DNA of 64,000 bases from NCBI GenBank assembly GCA_027943335.1, contig BSBK01000522.1:1692001-1756000 (forward strand), read 5' to 3'. The notes beneath the pieces are model-generated. The model had not been told where the DNA came from, ran no database searches, and saw only the letters and a list, made by a program, of their open reading frames with translations. Numbering within the stretch: the first letter of the stretch is position 1; each line of letters starts with the position of its first letter. The stretch comes from Chamaecyparis obtusa (lineage: Eukaryota; Streptophyta; Pinopsida; Cupressales; Cupressaceae). This document shows, in pieces, positions 36,457 to 47,273 of the stretch. Made by a program: the position numbers and the translations under genes.

Positions 36457-39169
36457 TAATAAAGCCAATCATGGTATGCCAAAGTTGGTCTTGCAAACAT
36501 GTGGTAGTTCTTCTTCCCGAAGTAAGGCACTGAATGTTGTTACTAGGGGGCAAGCTAAATTGGTCCTTAAAGCTGCACCTGATCCTAAACAAGCCTCATC
36601 TTCCAAACCAGTACTCCCTTCAGCTTTGTCTAGTTATGATCTTGTCCATCAGTTGCAACGGACACCCACACAGATATCTATTTTTGAGTTGCTTGAGCTA
36701 TCCCCTTTGCACAAGGAGATCCTTGAAAAGGCTTTGTGTACAGCTAATGTCCCTAATGACATTGACCTAGATAGGTTCCAGGCTATGGTCAACCACATCT
36801 CATCACCTCATTATCTATCCTTTTCTACAGAAGATGACATATCTATTAGCCACCCTCACAATCTTGCCTTACATATTGAAGTTATGGTCTACAATACCTG
36901 AGTCCACTAAGTCCTGATAGACAATGGTGTTGGGTTAAATATTATTTCTTTCAATGTTGTGCAATAGTTGGGTTTGTCAGAATTTGTTTTAGATCCTAAA
37001 CAGAAAATTACTATAAAAGCATATGATGAAGTTGAAAGATCTTCCAAAGGTCTTGTCACACTACCTGTCTGAGTAGGCCCTGTCACAAAAGAGATTATGT
37101 TCCAAGTATTAGACATCCCACTTGCTTATAAAATTCTTTTGGGTCATCCTTGGATCCATGACATGCAAGCTGTGCCTTTTACATACCATCAGCGTGTCAA
37201 ATTCCCACATAACAGAGCTAAAATTGTGATTCCTAGGGATCATTCTATTGCTATTAATGCTCTTGCTACTGCTGAAACATTTGTTCCTCACAACAAACCC
37301 TCTGATGATCCTACTACATCCTTGGTTGCCGCTGAGAAAACTTTTAAGATGATGAGCCTTGGTATGGGTGAATACACATTGGATTCCATTGCTGCTATGC
37401 CTATTTCTCCTAGATCATATGGGAGACCTTCTGATAAGATGAAGCCTTATGCTTCTGCCATGACAATTTTTGGTAATTTTGTTCAAGCATCCATACCCCT
37501 AGAGGTGGAAAGAGAAGAACAAGGTGTTAGAGAATGGATCTATAGAGAAGAAGAGGGTGATACAACTATTGCTACTCCTATTTCTCCCAAGCGCTATGGT
37601 AAAGGCTATAAATTTTTGTATAAAATGGGCTATCAAGGTCAAGGACCTATAAATGATAATGGACATGCCCTAGTTGAGCCTTTGAGTCATACTAATGGCT
37701 AACCCTCTAAGATTACAATAGGTCTAGGATATGGTGTTGATGATGACCTCCCTACATGTTCTAGAAATGCTCCCATGATTAGTGATTTAGACATAGATAC
37801 AGATGAGTCACCACTACACACTATGGCTCAAATAGGAGATGATCTTCCTTCTACTTCACTCCTTTGGGGAGAAGAACGCATACCTACCAATGATTCCACT
37901 GAAGCTTCTATGTCTAGAGATAATGAATTTGATCCCTGAGCTAGACAACGTAGGAATATTTTGCGGTTAATGAAAAGAGGAGATCTCACACATAATGACA
38001 TTAAAGCCTCTACTTCTAAAGGTCCTAAACCTTCTTGGTGCAAGCATCCCAGTAGAAGCATAACAATAGATTCAAATGAATATGAATGGGATAATCTCTC
38101 CGATAGATCTTCCATAGTGGATATGGAAGTGGATGTGGTTCATACTTATGGTGACCAACCTGACATAGTTGATGAGTCTTGCATAGGGTCTAATGATTTT
38201 AATCCACATATTGCTTTAGTGGACCACACTGGTCCTTCTATGACAAGTCTAGATCTTAACACTTTCAGAGCTTACCCTATAGGCTCAACCTCTCTTGTCA
38301 CTAGAGATGACATCCCTTACATAAATGCTATTGAACCAGTCACTTCATTTCATCTCGCAAAATTAGATCTCATAGCTTGGTCCACCCAGGATCAACATGC
38401 CATTGAACCTGTTACTTCTTCTACCAGCGAACCAGCAACAAAAAGGACTAAATTAGAAATCAAGTATCTCAATCATCAAATCAAAAGAAAAGAGCAATGG
38501 TCAGATGGTGAAAACCACATTGTGGTAGTATCTGAACCTAAAGAAAGTAGAAATAAAAACCTACTCCAAAATGATGATTATCAAATAAAAAATGACAAGC
38601 TGATTCTCTACAAAAAAATAGTGAAATTTTTCAAGCGTTATTTCCCATCTGTCATATTTTTGCACATTTCTAGAGCTCAAATCAAAGCTGCTAATGCCTT
38701 GGTTACTTCGGCATCCATTTTACAATTGAAAAAGCATAAATCCCACTTCAAGTTCCTGGTGGAAGAATTACACTATCCTGCTCACAATTCCTACAATGCC
38801 ACCATCTTTTCCTATCTCCCAAATCACGTTATCCCTCCAAATCCACCGTACCAACTCCTTCACCATGCCTCACACTTTACCCTTGTCTCTAGTGACTTAT
38901 ATAGGAAGGGTCTAGATAGAACTCTCCTTAAGTGTGTAGAAATAGAGGAGTTGGACAAAGTGCTAGCTAAAGTCCACGATGGTATATGTGGATCAAACTT
39001 TAACGATCTTGCACTAGCTTGGAAATTGCTTAGGGCCAGCTACTATTGGTTAGGACCTTATCTTATCACTGCAACATTTGGGTCTGAGGTCTATCAGTTA
39101 TCTACATCAGAGGAAGTAGAGCTTACCAAGCTTATCAATGTTCTACATCTGAAGAAGTACTATGTCTGA
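36425..39169 (+). pseudogene. pol: Protease, G-patch and truncated pol of C
   Basis: Next frame. A Ser-rich linker runs to 36901, then the protease (VLIDNGVGLNII near 36915, ILLGHPWIH near 37130) with TGA, TAA and TAG stops among them. A G-patch-like segment (GYKFLYKMGYQGQGP) follows at 37600-37650. After a 300-codon low-similarity acidic stretch come an RNase H C-terminal piece (AQIKAANALVTSAS), an integrase zinc-finger remnant (HDGICG...LRASYYW, second His replaced by Asn), and then directly the integrase C-terminus (LGPYLITATFG ... LHLKKYYV) to TGA 39167-39169. RT and the integrase catalytic core are absent. The last 402 codons are open. Confidence 0.82.
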
Positions 39170-39280
39170 AGTTTTGGAGCTCTTTGTACATATTTTTATT
39201 GATCCTGAAAAAATTCCAAAAAAAATCATATATGATGCTGAAAAAATCCTAAAAAGCATAAAATGTCCTAAAAAAATGAG

Positions 39281-39479
39281 CATCCTAGTGAAAACCTAGC
39301 AATAGGCACTTTGATGTCTCACCAAAAATTTAAAAAATTTAAAAAATTTAAAAAATAGAAAAAGTGCCTTGGTGAAAACTTGGAAACAAGCGCCTTGGTA
39401 GCAAAAATACAAAAAAAATTTTAAAAAGTCCTGAAAAAATCTATCAAGTGGTGAAAACCTAGAAATAGGCACTGCTTGA
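39281..39479 (+). other. Three 36-nt structured RNA hairpins of C
   Basis: Units at 39281-39316, 39365-39400 and 39444-39479. Each has an outer stem (CATC/GATG; TGCC/GGTA; TCAAG/CTTGA), a small internal loop, an inner stem (AGTG/CACT; GGTG/CGCC; GGTG/CACT with a G-U), an AAAA bulge on the 5' side only, a 4-bp upper stem (CCTA/TAGG; CTTG/CAAG; CCTA/TAGG) and a GCAA, GAAA and GAAA tetraloop. They lie just after the integrase stop. Function unknown. Confidence 0.75.
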
Positions 39480-41110
39480 GACCCTTGCACCTATGTCTAC
39501 CAATCTTGCGTGGTGCTCTTTCACTCCACTTCTCGCTTTGTCTCCCCTATCTTGGAATTGACTCTTGTCTTAGGCTAGGGGGCATACATTATTTTAAGCT
39601 TATCTTGGGTCTCTTTGTGCATCCAGGTTTCTTGGGCAACTTGGTTCCACCGGTGTTTTTCAACACCACCCCAACTGTGTTTTTCAACACTATGCTAGCA
39701 TCAAGTGTTTCTTAACACTTATCAGATATCCTCCCCGCAGTCTAGATGATGCAATCTTTCTCACTGGTAGATGTGATCCTCAAAGTTTGACTCTATGACC
39801 AGCACACATGCACTTAAACACTTGCTAAGATTTTCTTGACTTTATTTCTTGGTGTGTTGTCTATGATGATTTCTTTGCTGAGTGGTCTCTCCCTAATAGT
39901 TTTTGATGATGCATAGCTAGAAGACTGGGGCATGAGAACATGTTTTATTGCTTTTTCTGCTTATGGGTATATCTTGTTCATTCTTTCTATCATTAGCATT
40001 CATGCTTGATCCACTTGACACTAAGGAATTACAAGGTATCATCCTTGACTATTTTACATGAGTGCATACTTGTAGTCATCTTGAATTTCTTGTGTCTCGA
40101 TGCGAGTATAATCTTGCTATACTAAACTTAGGTAATCTCACTGCACTAGTCATCTTGACCTACATGTCTTTGGTGCCTAGGTGGGATTTCCACATTTCTA
40201 TCTAATATAGATCATATTCAAATTCACATAGTTATACTAGTGTGTGTTGTATGATCTTACGACATTACCAACGCTCGATGATGAATATTAGATGTCTATT
40301 AGCTTTGTAACCTTGCAAGTAAACCACTTTTCATAGTAGCTTGCATTTTTAGGTTCATGTTAGTTAGTTTTGCATCTTGCATATGGAGAGAGCTCTCCTT
40401 TCATCTTTTGTGGACCTATCGATCAACTGCACTCACCTTTCGCTTCTTCCCGATCATGTCTTTCACTTCTTGTCTTTCATATCACATCATTTTCTATTCA
40501 TTTTAGGATCAAAACTAAAATCCAAGTTCACCTTGATCGTCCAAATCACATTTCTCCTTCTTCCATGTAGTTGGCTGACCTTTTGAGGCTTGATCCTTCA
40601 ATCTTCGATGGGGCATCCTTTCTTTCTTCATCTTCATCTCTCTCACCCTTCTAGTCTTTCATTCTTTTAATTCATCTCTCTCTAAGGTCTTAACTGGGGC
40701 ATATATTCACTGCTTGATGGTTATCCTATCGTTCTTCATCTCTTTGATTATGATTTCTAGTGATTTGATCATGTTGCTCTTGCTTCTGCATTCCCTCTAC
40801 CTGATTTCACTTTCAATCCCGAGGGGGCAGACACATCATATCCTATTGGCTATTCTCCAGAGCATATGCTTGACCATTCCATTTTCTCTGATCGATCTAT
40901 CTTTGCGCTTGACATGTTAGTTCTCATCTTGAGTCCTAATACTGTCCATCTCTTTCATAAGTGTTTAGTACTGTCATTACCAGGCTGACCATGCAGGATT
41001 TCCTATCTCTCTGCACTTCATTCTTTGGAGTTAGATCTCTATCTACTTGCCTTCTTGGCTGATCTATTCTTTAACGTAATGTGTTCCCAGATCGATCACA
41101 CATTAGTCAA
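39480..41110 (+). other. Element C 3' untranslated region
   Basis: About 1.6 kb with no credible gene. Short ORFs here are T/C-rich artefacts. The G-run phrase GGGG(G)CAT recurs at 39578, 39928 and 40696, with GGGGGCA at 40823, as in E and F. Confidence 0.6.
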
Positions 41111-41121
41111 AGAGGGGAAAA
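41111..41121 (+). promoter_or_regulatory. Polypurine tract of C
   Basis: AGAGGGGAAAA lies directly before the right LTR. Confidence 0.8.
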
Positions 41122-42051
41122 TGTAATCACCTAAAAAAGGTCATCTAGACTATTAGCCCCTTGCTAGCATTTTTGCTAAAATCATCAATTGCTTATTCTT
41201 GATCAAATCCTAGTTCTATCATTTATTCGATTATTTTCTATGGGCTAACCATTTTATCCTAAAGTCTTTATTTAATTAAAAGGAGTTTCCTCCTCTTTTA
41301 ATTAAATAAAAATCCCCCCACTTTTTCTCTTATCCTAAGTTGCACAAATAAAGCACTATTCTTATAAAAAAGAGAAAAAGCACTTTTGTCTCATATGGAC
41401 ACAAAAGTCAATTCTTATTTTCTCATTGGAGGATACTTGTGCACATGGATTGCTCCTCTTTGATGCTCCACCGTTGATTAAATCTTTTGCCTCTTAATCT
41501 CCATGGTCCATTCCTTCTCATTTCTTATAAAAAGAGAGCTCTCTTCTTCATTCTAGATCCCCAACTTTTTATGCTAATGTTATGTTGCAGGTTTTCTAGG
41601 TCACTTTGGAGATTTTTGAAGATTTGGAGCATTCTTGGCTTTTGCATCTACATGTTATCATAGTTTCATTTCTTGCATTATCATGGCATTCATAACTTCA
41701 TAATTAGCTTACTTTCCTCTATGCTTTAGATTAATTCATCTAGCTTAACTAGGAGGCTTTGTAATACTTGTTCTTTCATTTCCATAGTTTAGCTTGCATA
41801 TTCATCTTAATCTAGCTTGCATTGCATTTCATTTGATTCTTGAGGATATTGGCATTATTGCCCTTGTCTTCATTTGAATCTCCCATTGCATTGTTTACTA
41901 GCAAGGCCATTGGCTTAATAGCTCTAGTTGAGAGCATTCTTAAACACCCTTGCACTCCATGCCTAGGGAGCTATGGATCAATTTTTGAGACCTCATTCTT
42001 GAGTGTTCTTGATTGTAATGATTCATAGAAGTGCACTATTTAGAGTACATA
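41122..42051 (+). repeat. Element C 3' LTR
   Basis: Partner of 25009-25938, followed by GGTAG. Confidence 0.92.
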
Positions 42052-42333
42052 GGTAGAATAGGTCAAATCAGAAAATGTTGGCAAGGTTAGTTTGGACACC
42101 TCATTATTGTTGGCAAGTATGGCCAAAATAGTAAGTTCTCATGTGGACAACATGGATTAGGATGAGCTGATGAGGCTATCATTCATGGATTTTGCTAAAG
42201 CTAAGGAAAGATCAATTCAGAAAGGTGACAAAAGAGTTAAGGTAATGGTCAGGGCTATAGAAACAGTGAACAAGCTACTCCCCTCACCGGTTATCTTCAA
42301 AGAAAAGGATGAAGCTGAGAACCTTGGTACAGT
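42052..42333 (+). pseudogene. ORF2 of B, second part
   Basis: Continues the ORF2 frame after the C insertion once one GGTAG copy is discounted. A TAG follows two codons in and another lies near 42150. It is a helical, Lys-rich stretch that ends inside the 9-bp duplication flanking insert I. Unrecognised. Confidence 0.65.
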
Positions 42334-43017
42334 ATTTTGATTAGATAAAATCAGGTTTGAAGGGAACTCGAAACCCCAAACAAAAGAACCAAATTCAAGA
42401 ACTGGTATTACAGGGACCAGCAACCCAGAGTATCAAAAAAGAATTTGAAAGCTAGTTTCATAGGGACCAGCAACCAACATAATTCAACAAAAGAACAAGG
42501 ACCAAAAGTCCAGAAATAACCAGTGAAAAACAAAATAGAGCAAAAAGAAACAACTGATTAGACTAGATCTTTAATAGCACTAGTAATAGAAGTGCCTAAG
42601 ACAGCAACCTCTTTGAGATAATCATAAATATTCTTAGCAGTGAGCTGGAGGTCTGATTTCTTAGTGCTTTGTCTAGTTCTTCTACTCAGACCACCAGCCA
42701 ACAGCGGAGCATGTCCAATCAAAGTAGCTTCATCAGGAGAAACTTTTCCAATAGAAGCAGTAGTAGCCAGGAAGGATGAAGTAATGTCCTGCATGCCCAC
42801 CTCCCTGTCCTTAATCAAATTTTTAAGGGAAGCTTCATAATCCTGAAGTTTAGTTGGAATGTTCCCAGCCAAAGTTTTCAGCTCCCTCCGCTTCTTACTT
42901 TCCTCATCTAGCTTAAGCTATAAAATAAGGGTCTTATCCTGCAAGGAAGAAATAGATAAGTGTAATTTTTTAATCTCATTATACATCCAGTTGTCCATAA
43001 CCATCCCAAGATCACCG
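42334..43017 (-). mobile_element. Insert I: 684-bp retroposon-like insertion
   Basis: Flanked by the perfect 9-bp repeat TGGTACAGT (42325-42333 and 43018-43026). Removing it and one repeat restores the reading frame of ORF2 of B. There are no terminal inverted repeats. On the minus strand it opens in mid-ORF and has a stop and a ~225-nt tail, as in a 5'-truncated retroposon, but no poly(A) is seen. It could be a LINE 3' end, a retrogene or a TIR-less DNA element. Confidence 0.7.
42558..43017 (-). pseudogene. ORF carried by insert I
   Basis: The minus-strand frame is open from the truncated edge, with one internal TAG near 42918, to TAG 42560-42558. About 150 codons, rich in Lys, Ser and Leu, probably largely helical. 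I recognise no family. The 3' tail has two imperfect copies of a phrase with GGTTGCTGGTCCCT (42405-42425 and 42458-42478 region). Confidence 0.5.
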
Positions 43018-43026
43018 TGGTACAGT

Positions 43027-43665
43027 GTTGGATAGCTTTGATAATCATTTTGATTTATTGCTAAAAACTGCAAAGGAAAAGGTTGAGAAGAACTTTTTGG
43101 AAAAGAAGCTGAGAGAATTTTGTAAGTCCATTTCATGGGACTTAAATATTCTCAAAGCTACTACTCTTAAGGCCAAGATTTGTGTAGCACAAGGCAGTAA
43201 AATATATAGCTACTGCATAAATCCTTTCAGGCACATAAATAACATTGAGGAGATCATAGCCAAGGATAGGGCTACCCTTGAAAGTCTTATGGACAGTTGT
43301 GAATCATCTTCACAAGCTGTGGGATAAATGATCAAAGATACATCTAGGCTATTAGATAAGATAAGGGTACTAGAAATGAAGAAAGCGAGAGTTATAGGTA
43401 GGTTTGGCTTATTAAGAAGCCTACTAACCCTAAGCTTACAATGCTTGAGTCACATCTTTTGGAGATGGTAAAAGTTGAAGGCTCAATGACTATGTCTACA
43501 CTTAAAGAGCTTAAGGCAGTAGAGACAACATTATATGCATTGAATGGATTAATCCATGTCAGTGAGCTTCTAATAAATTCATGGGCTAAGGAAGTAAAGA
43601 CTTTGGAAAACTCTTTCCAAGATGTCTTAAATCTGGTGAGTTCACACCAAATATTTTGTGCTTAA
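43027..43665 (+). pseudogene. ORF2 of B, C-terminal part
   Basis: Follows on from 42333 in frame. Open to TAA at about 43325, then continues with a frameshift near 43408 and ends at TAA about 43663. Helical, Lys/Glu/Leu-rich. It ends about 225 bp before the PPT, as the last ORF of an LTR element should. Confidence 0.65.
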
Positions 43666-43888
43666 GTTTTGCAATTTTGAATGTACCTTTTCCATTGATG
43701 TCAAAGGGAGAGGAAGAGAAGGAAAAATGAGGAAGAAAAAGAAATATGAGAGAGTAAAATGAAGAGAAGGAAATAGTAAAGAAAAAGAAAGATGTGTAAA
43801 ACAAAAAAAAAAGTAGAAAAGAGAAAAAGAAAAGAAGAGAGTTGTATTGTGACACTTAGTCATTTTTCTAAGTGTTGACATCAATGCC
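43666..43888 (+). repeat. Purine-rich GA stretch before the PPT of B
   Basis: About 140 bp (43706-43845) of almost pure A and G, mainly GAAAA/GAGAA words. Apparent minus-strand ORFs rich in Phe and Ser are by-products of this composition. It ends near the true PPT. Confidence 0.7.
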
Positions 43889-43900
43889 AAAGGGAGAGAT
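43889..43900 (+). promoter_or_regulatory. Polypurine tract of B
   Basis: AAAGGGAGAGAT abuts the LTR; identical to that of K. Confidence 0.85.
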
Positions 43901-44929
43901 TGTTAGCAAGTGATTTTTTGGAGCACTAGGGATCGCTTAAGGGTTGTCATTTATGGCAACACTTATGATTGGAGTGATTGCATGTTGTGAAGATTGCCAC
44001 TGGAGTCACAGTCATGAAAATGACTAAGTCTAGAATTAGGATAACAGGGTACAGTGCTACAATTTTGGTTAGTGACAAAGATATACAAGGTATTAAGGCT
44101 TGCAAAGTTAACTAAAGGTATTTTGAGATGTATACATCCTTTAGTTAATAGAGCATGAGTTTTGGTGACTAGATCTATGAGATACAGTGTTTAGAAGGTG
44201 TGCAAAGATAGTAAAACATCATAACAGGGTATATGAATAGTTGCCAAGATCAAGGAAATAATAATGGATATGGTAATGTACTAAGACAAGTGAATGGAGT
44301 ATATTTTTGATTCTTTGAGTATATTTGCATAAGTTATTATTATGTTTTATATGGCATTTGTGAAGCCGACTTGAAGGTTGATTTTGTATAAGTATAGAGT
44401 GATTTTGTGAAAGTGAAGTAATGGTTATGTTATAATGATGAAGAAAGATTATGAATCTAAGAGCAGAGATCAGATGCAAGATCAGTAAGAGGTCGAGCTA
44501 TAACTGGAACTAACTAAGTAAAGATAAGTGCTTGTATTGTTCACATTTTGGAGAACTCTTTTGAAATAGTTTTTTATTGTAAGAGAAAGTGTGCTCACCA
44601 CCTTTAACCATGTGTTTTGTATACCCCTAACAGGGTTTTGTATTCCTCTAACAAGGGAATGTACTATGTAATAATCAGCACCTAATAGGGCTAGATCTCC
44701 TAATAGGGATATTATATTTTAGTGCATATTTGTGGGTACTATCCCCACTGGGGTTTTCCCTTGGCCATGGTTTCCTCGAGATCAAATCATGGTGTCATGA
44801 GTACTATGTTATGCTTATATGTTCTTTTCATTTCTGCATTACTTTGGATTGTTTATAATTGTTTAAAGTTGAAATTAAAGTTATGTAATACTGATTCACC
44901 CCCCCTCTCAGTATTACCTAATCCTAACA
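43901..44929 (+). repeat. Element B 3' LTR
   Basis: TGTTAGC start, CCTAACA end, with the C-run CACCCCCCCTCTCAG near 44898. Partner of 20082-21132. Confidence 0.9.
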
Positions 44930-46816
44930 AATTCACCAGAAAGTTTATATGACAGAACAATGAATTAAACCATAGATTTATATATATATATATTTAAAAA
45001 ATAATAGATTCAAAAAAATTAAACCTTCATACATTATAGACATGTAACACATATAAATATACATATTTTAAAATAAAATAAAATTCTCAAATGGAAACTA
45101 GGGTTTTTGTTTACAAAACTAACATTTAATGATTTTGATTTTACATGCAATTTCTGATTTAAATTTTTTTGCAACATATTAAGAACAAGGTATCAATTTT
45201 CCTGGGTAAATACCCTAATTGAGAAAACTCACCCAATTTCCTAAGATTCATTCTAGGGTTTTCAAACCACCCAAACGGAATACCATATCAATCTAACATC
45301 AATTTAATTCAAATTTTTACAACAGCAACTCAATATAAAATAGAAGCCAATTCCAAATCATTCACATAAAAATTCTAGACACAAAGTATACAATCTTTTC
45401 AAAAGAAGAATTTAAAAAGAGGATTTCAAACCATACCTCAACCAACGTCTAAAAATCTGAAGCCAAGAAAGATCCAATCCAACCTTAGAAATCCAAGCTT
45501 TCAAACAACCTCAAAACAATGCCCACCCAAAAAAAGCTTTTAAAAAAAATTCCAATTCATCCAAAGCTCCTCCAAAACTTGATAGACGTAATCCCAATAA
45601 TACCCAGAATGCCTACATAAAGAAGACTTATCCCTCCTAGGGTTTCTAAAACATACAAACCTTAAAATAGAACTCAACTCTCTCTACTTAGTTTTCATCA
45701 AAAACTTGCATGATAAGATAAATCCATAATAAAATAATGCACTTTATTAATTACAATTTTAAACTCAACTCTTAACTTTAATTATAATTCAATTTTCACT
45801 TAAACCAAATGTGCAACTTAAATTGCATATAATTATTTAATTAATCAATAAATACTTTAGCACATAATTAACTATGCAAACTAATAAATTAAAATATTAA
45901 ATAATTCAACTATGCCCTTTAGTTTATATTAGGATTTAATAATTAATTACACCCTTTAATTCCAAATTTAATCTTTAATTCAATCTTTTAATTAACAAAG
46001 GTATTTAATTACCCTTTAAAAATTAAATATACTCTATATCTAATATTTCCACATTCATAAATATAAATATTCAAATCTGAAAATTACTCCTAACTTAACT
46101 ATTTAAATCAAATAATTCACACAAACAAATCCACTTGACTCCCAAAATCTAAAAATCGACTAACTCTATATCAAACAAACACCAAGGAAGGGCTCATGAA
46201 TTCACATCACTTTGATGAATTCAGATGGGTAGAGACAGATACTTGCCCAATATTTAGGATAATCAATGGTTGGGGTTGGGATTTGGATTTTTATTTTATC
46301 CCCCCTCTCTTACCATTGAGATTTTGCGATAGGGCACACTCATTCTGGCAATTCAGGGAAGTCGATTCCTGATACTTGCAAACCTGCATAAAAGACAAGC
46401 ATGTACATACATGTATAAATATAAACAAGCAATGGTGGGGATCAATCGATCATGTGGATCTCACAAGCAAGTAACTACAACTCCATCCCTCAACCACATC
46501 AGGCACATCAAACAGAAATATAAAATGTAAACCTCGACCATACACATGCAAGTATGGGGTGAGTAAAACCATAAGCATTCATGATATCCTAACATATAAA
46601 TCATCAAAGTCAAATAACCATCATATATAAATAACATCATCATTTTCATTTAATCAACATGAAAATAACTTTAAAACATCTAATTCATGATTATTCAATA
46701 AAATTTCATACATTCATAAACCTCAAATATCCTAGAAATAAATAACACACACATAAAAATGGCCTAAAAGAGATTGGCAATAAAACTGATAAACAAACTT
46801 TGGGAGGAGCATTGCA

Positions 46817-47273
46817 AAATACAACCATCGGTCGACCCAAAAAAATCACATTTTCCAATAATGGAGAAAATGTAATACAACAAATAGGTCTGCTCCAAAA
46901 TCCCTAGGAATGAAACCCAATGAATAAAAAAAGTGATGCGATCATGGAAGAAAGTTGGCCTCAAACATAACAATGAGCTGGCTGGATTGCAACTAGAAAT
47001 TCAAATCAGGAAATCAACCGGTGAACACCAAGACTGATCAAAAAATGAAGAATAAGATAGTCTCACAAAGAATCTGCAATAACTCCCACACAATGAATCC
47101 AAATAAGGTACAATCATTGGATAAGGCTCAAGAAAAAGCTACGAATACTATGTAGTAACTGCAACTCATAACAACAATTATAGATCAACCGCAACCAGAA
47201 TAATAGACTGATCAATAGGAAACTAAACATATTTTTTGTTGATGCAAGATATCATAAATCCTAAGATGCTCTT
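46817..47273 (-). repeat. Possible right half of an old D-like solo LTR
   Basis: The end (47225-47273) shares with the LTR end of D the phrases TTTTTTG-TGATGCAAGAT and GATGCTC-TG-ATCA. No partner LTR or internal domain is near. If real, A inserted into this LTR and 4393-4635 is its other half. Confidence 0.35.

Larger units (their letters stand above)
25009..42051 (+). mobile_element. Element C: Tat-like Gypsy element without RT
   Basis: Two 930-bp LTRs (TGTAATCACC start) differ at about 20 positions. A perfect TSD, GGTAG, lies at 25004-25008 and 42052-42056, taking the LTR ends as CACA at 25938 and TATA-like ACATA at 42051. The interior has a long leader (split by D), gag, a protease with a G-patch-like segment, a short RNase H/integrase remnant and the integrase C-terminus. 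RT and the integrase core are missing. It sits in the same orientation inside ORF2 of B. Confidence 0.92.
20082..44929 (+). mobile_element. Element B: Copia-like retrotransposon without pol
   Basis: LTRs of 1,051 and 1,029 bp start TGTT and end CCTAACA. The PBS is TGGTATCAAAGC and the PPT AAAGGGAGAGAT. The flanks are AATTA (20077-20081) and AATTC (44930-44934). The uninterrupted paralogue at 14534-14538 reads AATTC, so the left copy has mutated. With C and I removed it is about 7.1 kb. It encodes a coiled-coil/zinc-knuckle ORF1 and a ~1,000-codon ORF2 of unknown type; protease, integrase and RT are absent. PBS, PPT and LTR ends point to Copia. Confidence 0.88.
4636..46816 (-). mobile_element. 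Element A: large-LTR, gag-only Gypsy-type retrotransposon (host of the nest)
   Basis: The termini are inverted TGTAATGCCC / GGGCATTACA at 4636 and 16409 and again at 18055 and 46816 (the last reads GAGCATTGCA). The flanks CAATA (4631-4635) and AAATA (46817-46821) are a 4-of-5 TSD. The LTRs total about 3.95 kb once insertions K and B are removed, while the interior is only about 1.65 kb. On the minus strand the interior has a PBS at 18052-18036, gag fragments and a PPT at 16426-16410. There is no pol, so it would need a helper. Segments I compared between its LTRs differ by about 9% or more, making it the oldest element of the stack, consistent with the nesting. Confidence 0.85.
18055..46816 (-). 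repeat. Element A 5' LTR (right), interrupted by the B nest
   Basis: 18055-20081 and 44930-46816 together match the left LTR of A. The junction falls in the phrase AAAGAAAATTC, seen uninterrupted at 14528-14538. Confidence 0.85.

Noticed and set aside
43586..43890. Minus-strand Phe/Ser-rich ORFs before the PPT of B
   Set aside because: They are the complement of a GA-rich tract; composition explains them.
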